A stretch of 64,000 nt of DNA from NCBI RefSeq assembly GCF_963678635.1, contig NC_087065.1, positions 48,238,381 through 48,302,380 of the forward strand. Reading direction: 5' to 3'. The notes under the pieces are model-generated. The model made no database searches. It worked only from the letters and a program-made list of their open reading frames with translations, and was not told where the DNA came from. Positions 61,244 to 64,000 of this stretch are shown one piece after another (within the stretch, counting starts at the first letter, position 1; each line of letters opens with the position of its first letter). Source of the DNA: Symsagittifera roscoffensis (Eukaryota > Xenacoelomorpha > Acoela > Convolutidae). Made by a program: the position numbers and the translations under genes.

Positions 61244-63849
61244 AATTATTAATTTTTCTCCAAACCCTTTTCCTAATAACCTCAAATCAAAACATAAACC
61301 CTTCCCCTCGTACAGGACCACAAGATTTATTAGTAACACATTACGATTGCGAAGAAAATGAACAAAAAACACTACATAAATATGCAATCAATCAGGTATC
61401 ACAATGTGAAACAGAACCACAAGCTATAGAAACCACAGATATAATAGCAACACTCTATTCAAAAGCCCGAGCTACAACAGTTACAGGTTATAAATTCACA
61501 GCAACATTTTCCGAAAAGAAAGTACATTGTTCACAAGTCTCGAACGGAAACAAAAACCGACTTGACCATGAATCATTCTACCAAAGTAATATAGAACGTC
61601 TTTTACATCTCAATCCCGACGATTGTAAAAATGAATTACTTAGACTAAACATCACACAAAATAAAAACTCCCAAAGAAAATTAGTTAATTTTCAAGTTTT
61701 TTCAGACTCTGTACATCAATCACAACTTGAAAGACACCAAGGACATATAAAACTAGACGAAAAATACCCGTATAACGGCGCACACGGACGATTAACCTAT
61801 GACCTACACGATAAACATTGGATACCACACATTGGTATAAATAACCCATCAAACTGCAAAGCAGACACGAAAAATAAAGGATACCAAGAAATAATGTTTT
61901 TCGATTGGAAAATACAACTCGAAAAAATACAACTCACACGAGATTTATCTGATAATACAATGATCTATCAAGGAATCCGACTACCTTGTAAAAATGATCA
62001 AGGATATTGCGACCCTACAACAAGAACACAAGCAACAATTGTTTGGTTCCCCGAAGACACATGTACAACATTTCAAGTAGCAAAAATACACGCTCGTATG
62101 ATAAAATTTCACGAAAAATATTTCATACAATCAATTCCATATGAACAAGTCCATCCATCACGCAAACTAAGTTCCGATTTTAGAAACATAGACAATATAG
62201 AAAATAAATTGACACGTTTTCAAATATATCAAGAAACAGAACTTGCATGTAAATACAGGAATCCACTTCACAGAACACAATACTCTGAAATATTAGTTGA
62301 ATATGAAAAAGGATTCGACATGACCACTGGTAAAGTAAAAATCGACCCATACGCCACAGGTCATCCTCTAAACGAAGGAACATCCTATATACCAGTTAAT
62401 TTTCAAAAAAGCAACGGACAACCTGGTGGACATCTAAAACCTTCTGACACCAGAAGCACACGCTTACAAGAATTATCACTAATGAATACTACATATTTTG
62501 GTAATATCCACTATGATATTCATTTGGATATGAAACTAGACTATACAATTAGCCGCATTTTTCAAGAAATGTCACTCTCCGAATTAGAAACACTACATCA
62601 ACTATGCGAATTAGAACGAACACAAATACTACAATCACTTGCACTAGCAGTATTAAAAATACCCTACGCAGGATACTTATTATCAGGAAATAGATCAAAT
62701 TTTTTAGACTACGAAGGAAACATTTTATGGTTTTATACTTGTACTAAAAAAGTATCACCACTATACGTTTTTGAAGATAAACGATGTTATAAAAGGATCC
62801 CTATCTTTTATAAGAATAAAGTACATTTCGTGGATACACTTTCACGAAGAACCTATTTCTGGGATACCGCAGTCCCATGTGGATCAGAAAATAGCCACAA
62901 TGTAGTACAACTAAACCCTGATGAAAACAAATATTATCTTCTCACTCCATATCCCACATTAATGCAATCACTCAAAAAATTTTCACCAGAAAGCATTCGC
63001 GCTATTGCTCGAAACCCAAATATAGACTTACAATCAATAGGAATCTATTCAAAATCAGATATTCAACATCACATTAGAACACAACAATTCCAAGAATTAT
63101 TAACACAAATGGACACTATACAAAGACAATCAATAGACCAAAATTTACGCAAACTTGCAGAAACTGCAGGATTTGCCGATATCTACACGCAAGACTATAG
63201 CGGATATTTTAAAGACATTAAAGATTATATATATCTAAACGGCGAAAAATACCGTCCCCAAGATATATCACCAATTAACATTTTTAGCTTTGTTACACTC
63301 AAAAATGAGATCCTAGATTTTCTAGGATGGCCCTACTACATCTTAGAAAAATTGACTATTTTATACGCAATGTTTAACTTTATTGGATTTCTTTTCTCAC
63401 TCTTAAAAGGAATCTACAATACATGTGCTATACACACACAAGTAAACAGACAAGCAAGCGTAGCACGCATACTTTTTGCAGGATTTTTTGGAATTTTTTC
63501 CACATCTATAAACAAAATTCTTTTAGACGCACAAATAAAAGAATATAACACAAAAATAACAACACGACAAAATACATACGACGAAGAACATAACAATGTC
63601 GACCCACAGCCAACGGCACCACAATTACCACCCCTACCAAATAACCATCCACTATCCCTAGTCCCACGAAATTTTAGAAATTTAGCAATCACACATAATC
63701 CAAACTTTAGACTCACCACATCACAAAGTCCCGTCCAACATATAATGACACATCAATCACAAGATGATAATACTTACGAACAAATTATTGAACAACCACA
63801 TACCACCGCTTTTCAATCTCAAAATAATAATTTTTTTAGCCCACGATGA
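61231..63849 (+). CDS. Envelope-like membrane glycoprotein (872 aa)
   Basis: ATG at 61231, with an N-terminal signal peptide (MYILKLLIFLQTLFLITS). A long Cys-containing ectodomain follows, with scattered N-x-S/T sites, and then a hydrophobic segment near ~700-735 (WPYYILEKLTILYAMFNFIG, FLFSLL) as membrane anchor. The tail of ~130 residues is P/N/Q-rich. The part around residues 460-560 (helix with CELERTQIL, then LLSGN, a Cys, KRCY, IPI, FVDTLSRR, PCG) resembles the arrangement in class III, gB-like glycoproteins of chuviruses, known to have been captured by retroelements in arthropods. That assignment is by eye. I see no obvious furin site. Its stop TGA overlaps the next ATG. Confidence 0.75.
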   Translation: MYILKLLIFLQTLFLITSNQNINPSPRTGPQDLLVTHYDCEENEQKTLHKYAINQVSQCETEPQAIETTDIIATLYSKARATTVTGYKFTATFSEKKVHCSQVSNGNKNRLDHESFYQSNIERLLHLNPDDCKNELLRLNITQNKNSQRKLVNFQVFSDSVHQSQLERHQGHIKLDEKYPYNGAHGRLTYDLHDKHWIPHIGINNPSNCKADTKNKGYQEIMFFDWKIQLEKIQLTRDLSDNTMIYQGIRLPCKNDQGYCDPTTRTQATIVWFPEDTCTTFQVAKIHARMIKFHEKYFIQSIPYEQVHPSRKLSSDFRNIDNIENKLTRFQIYQETELACKYRNPLHRTQYSEILVEYEKGFDMTTGKVKIDPYATGHPLNEGTSYIPVNFQKSNGQPGGHLKPSDTRSTRLQELSLMNTTYFGNIHYDIHLDMKLDYTISRIFQEMSLSELETLHQLCELERTQILQSLALAVLKIPYAGYLLSGNRSNFLDYEGNILWFYTCTKKVSPLYVFEDKRCYKRIPIFYKNKVHFVDTLSRRTYFWDTAVPCGSENSHNVVQLNPDENKYYLLTPYPTLMQSLKKFSPESIRAIARNPNIDLQSIGIYSKSDIQHHIRTQQFQELLTQMDTIQRQSIDQNLRKLAETAGFADIYTQDYSGYFKDIKDYIYLNGEKYRPQDISPINIFSFVTLKNEILDFLGWPYYILEKLTILYAMFNFIGFLFSLLKGIYNTCAIHTQVNRQASVARILFAGFFGIFSTSINKILLDAQIKEYNTKITTRQNTYDEEHNNVDPQPTAPQLPPLPNNHPLSLVPRNFRNLAITHNPNFRLTTSQSPVQHIMTHQSQDDNTYEQIIEQPHTTAFQSQNNNFFSPR

Positions 63850-64000
63850 GCCGCCAACTTGGATCACTCCATCGATCAAATTCCCATCCAACCAACCTTA
63901 CCTCTTCAATCCCAATAATACCACTTTTTGCTTTTCCGCCACCCGATTTTCCATCTAGCAATGTAACATCAGGCATGAATTCCGACACTAACTCACAAAT
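63846..64000 (+). CDS. Start of a further ORF, cut by the window end
   Basis: The ATG at 63846 overlaps the envelope stop (ATGA) and the frame stays open for the remaining 51 codons. The visible N-terminus is S/P/N-rich (SSIPIIPLFAFPPPDFP) with no known motif. Confidence 0.4.
   Translation, partial: MSRQLGSLHRSNSHPTNLTSSIPIIPLFAFPPPDFPSSNVTSGMNSDTNSQ

Larger units (their letters stand above)
51631..64000 (+). mobile_element. A-rich Ty3/gypsy-type retroelement with envelope-like gene (copy 2, cut by window end)
   Basis: In order: damaged gag N-terminus, gag-pol frame, ~600 bp spacer, two small membrane ORFs, a methionine-free ORF, an envelope-like ORF and a further partial ORF. The coding strand is strikingly A-rich and G-poor throughout. 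No LTR is visible: the 5' end falls in or before the gap and the 3' end lies beyond the window. Its 5' part is duplicated at 41355-42604. Confidence 0.85.

Overview
The window is transposon-dominated nuclear DNA of an animal, most likely an invertebrate. GT-AG introns, long AT-rich non-coding stretches, LTR retroelements with metazoan-type domains and a Maverick/Polinton-type DNA polymerase all point that way. Nothing in the sequence fixes the phylum. I see no ordinary host gene: almost every convincing coding region belongs to a mobile or virus-derived element.

Layout. 1-2873: AT-rich DNA without a supportable gene. 2874-11320: six head-to-tail copies of a ~1.56 kb tandem repeat, one truncated. 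11321-16359: AT-rich DNA with small DNA-transposon-like inverted-repeat elements, a duplicated two-block repeat and a tRNA-like Pol III box pair. 16360-40695: a giant (24.3 kb) Ty3/gypsy-type LTR retroelement with ~97% identical LTRs. It has a 3.1 kb structured leader, a small leader ORF, gag (two CCHC knuckles), protease-RT-RNase H-integrase with a C-terminal macro-like domain, and then about 8.7 kb of extra coding sequence (coiled coil, SGNH hydrolase, and about 1,650 residues I do not recognise). This copy carries in-frame stops in gag, pol and the extra block, and a frame break in the integrase zinc finger, so it is probably defective, although few lesions separate it from an intact element. 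40696-42604: the decayed 5' part of a second, A-rich retroelement. 42605-42812: a MITE with TA target duplication. 42813-51430: part of a virus- or Polinton-like DNA element with a three-exon protein-primed family B DNA polymerase (minus strand), a 214-residue unknown (minus) and a PC4-like protein (plus). 51431-51630: assembly gap of exactly 200 N. 51631-64000: a second, better copy of the A-rich retroelement, with damaged gag N-terminus, an intact 2,095-codon gag-pol frame, two tiny membrane ORFs, a methionine-free ORF, an envelope-like glycoprotein and the start of a further ORF cut by the window end.

How it fits together. Both retroelements have the full set needed for reverse transcription and integration, plus unusual downstream gene blocks whose ORFs often abut through ATGA or TGATG stop/start overlaps. 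The giant element also repeats, five times inside pol, the purine-rich motif that precedes its 3' LTR, as foamy and lentiviruses do with internal polypurine tracts. Its leader holds a duplicated ~110 nt RNA fold supported by compensatory changes. These, with the macro and SGNH domains, are the strongest candidates here for something undescribed. All family assignments come from reading motifs, without database searches.
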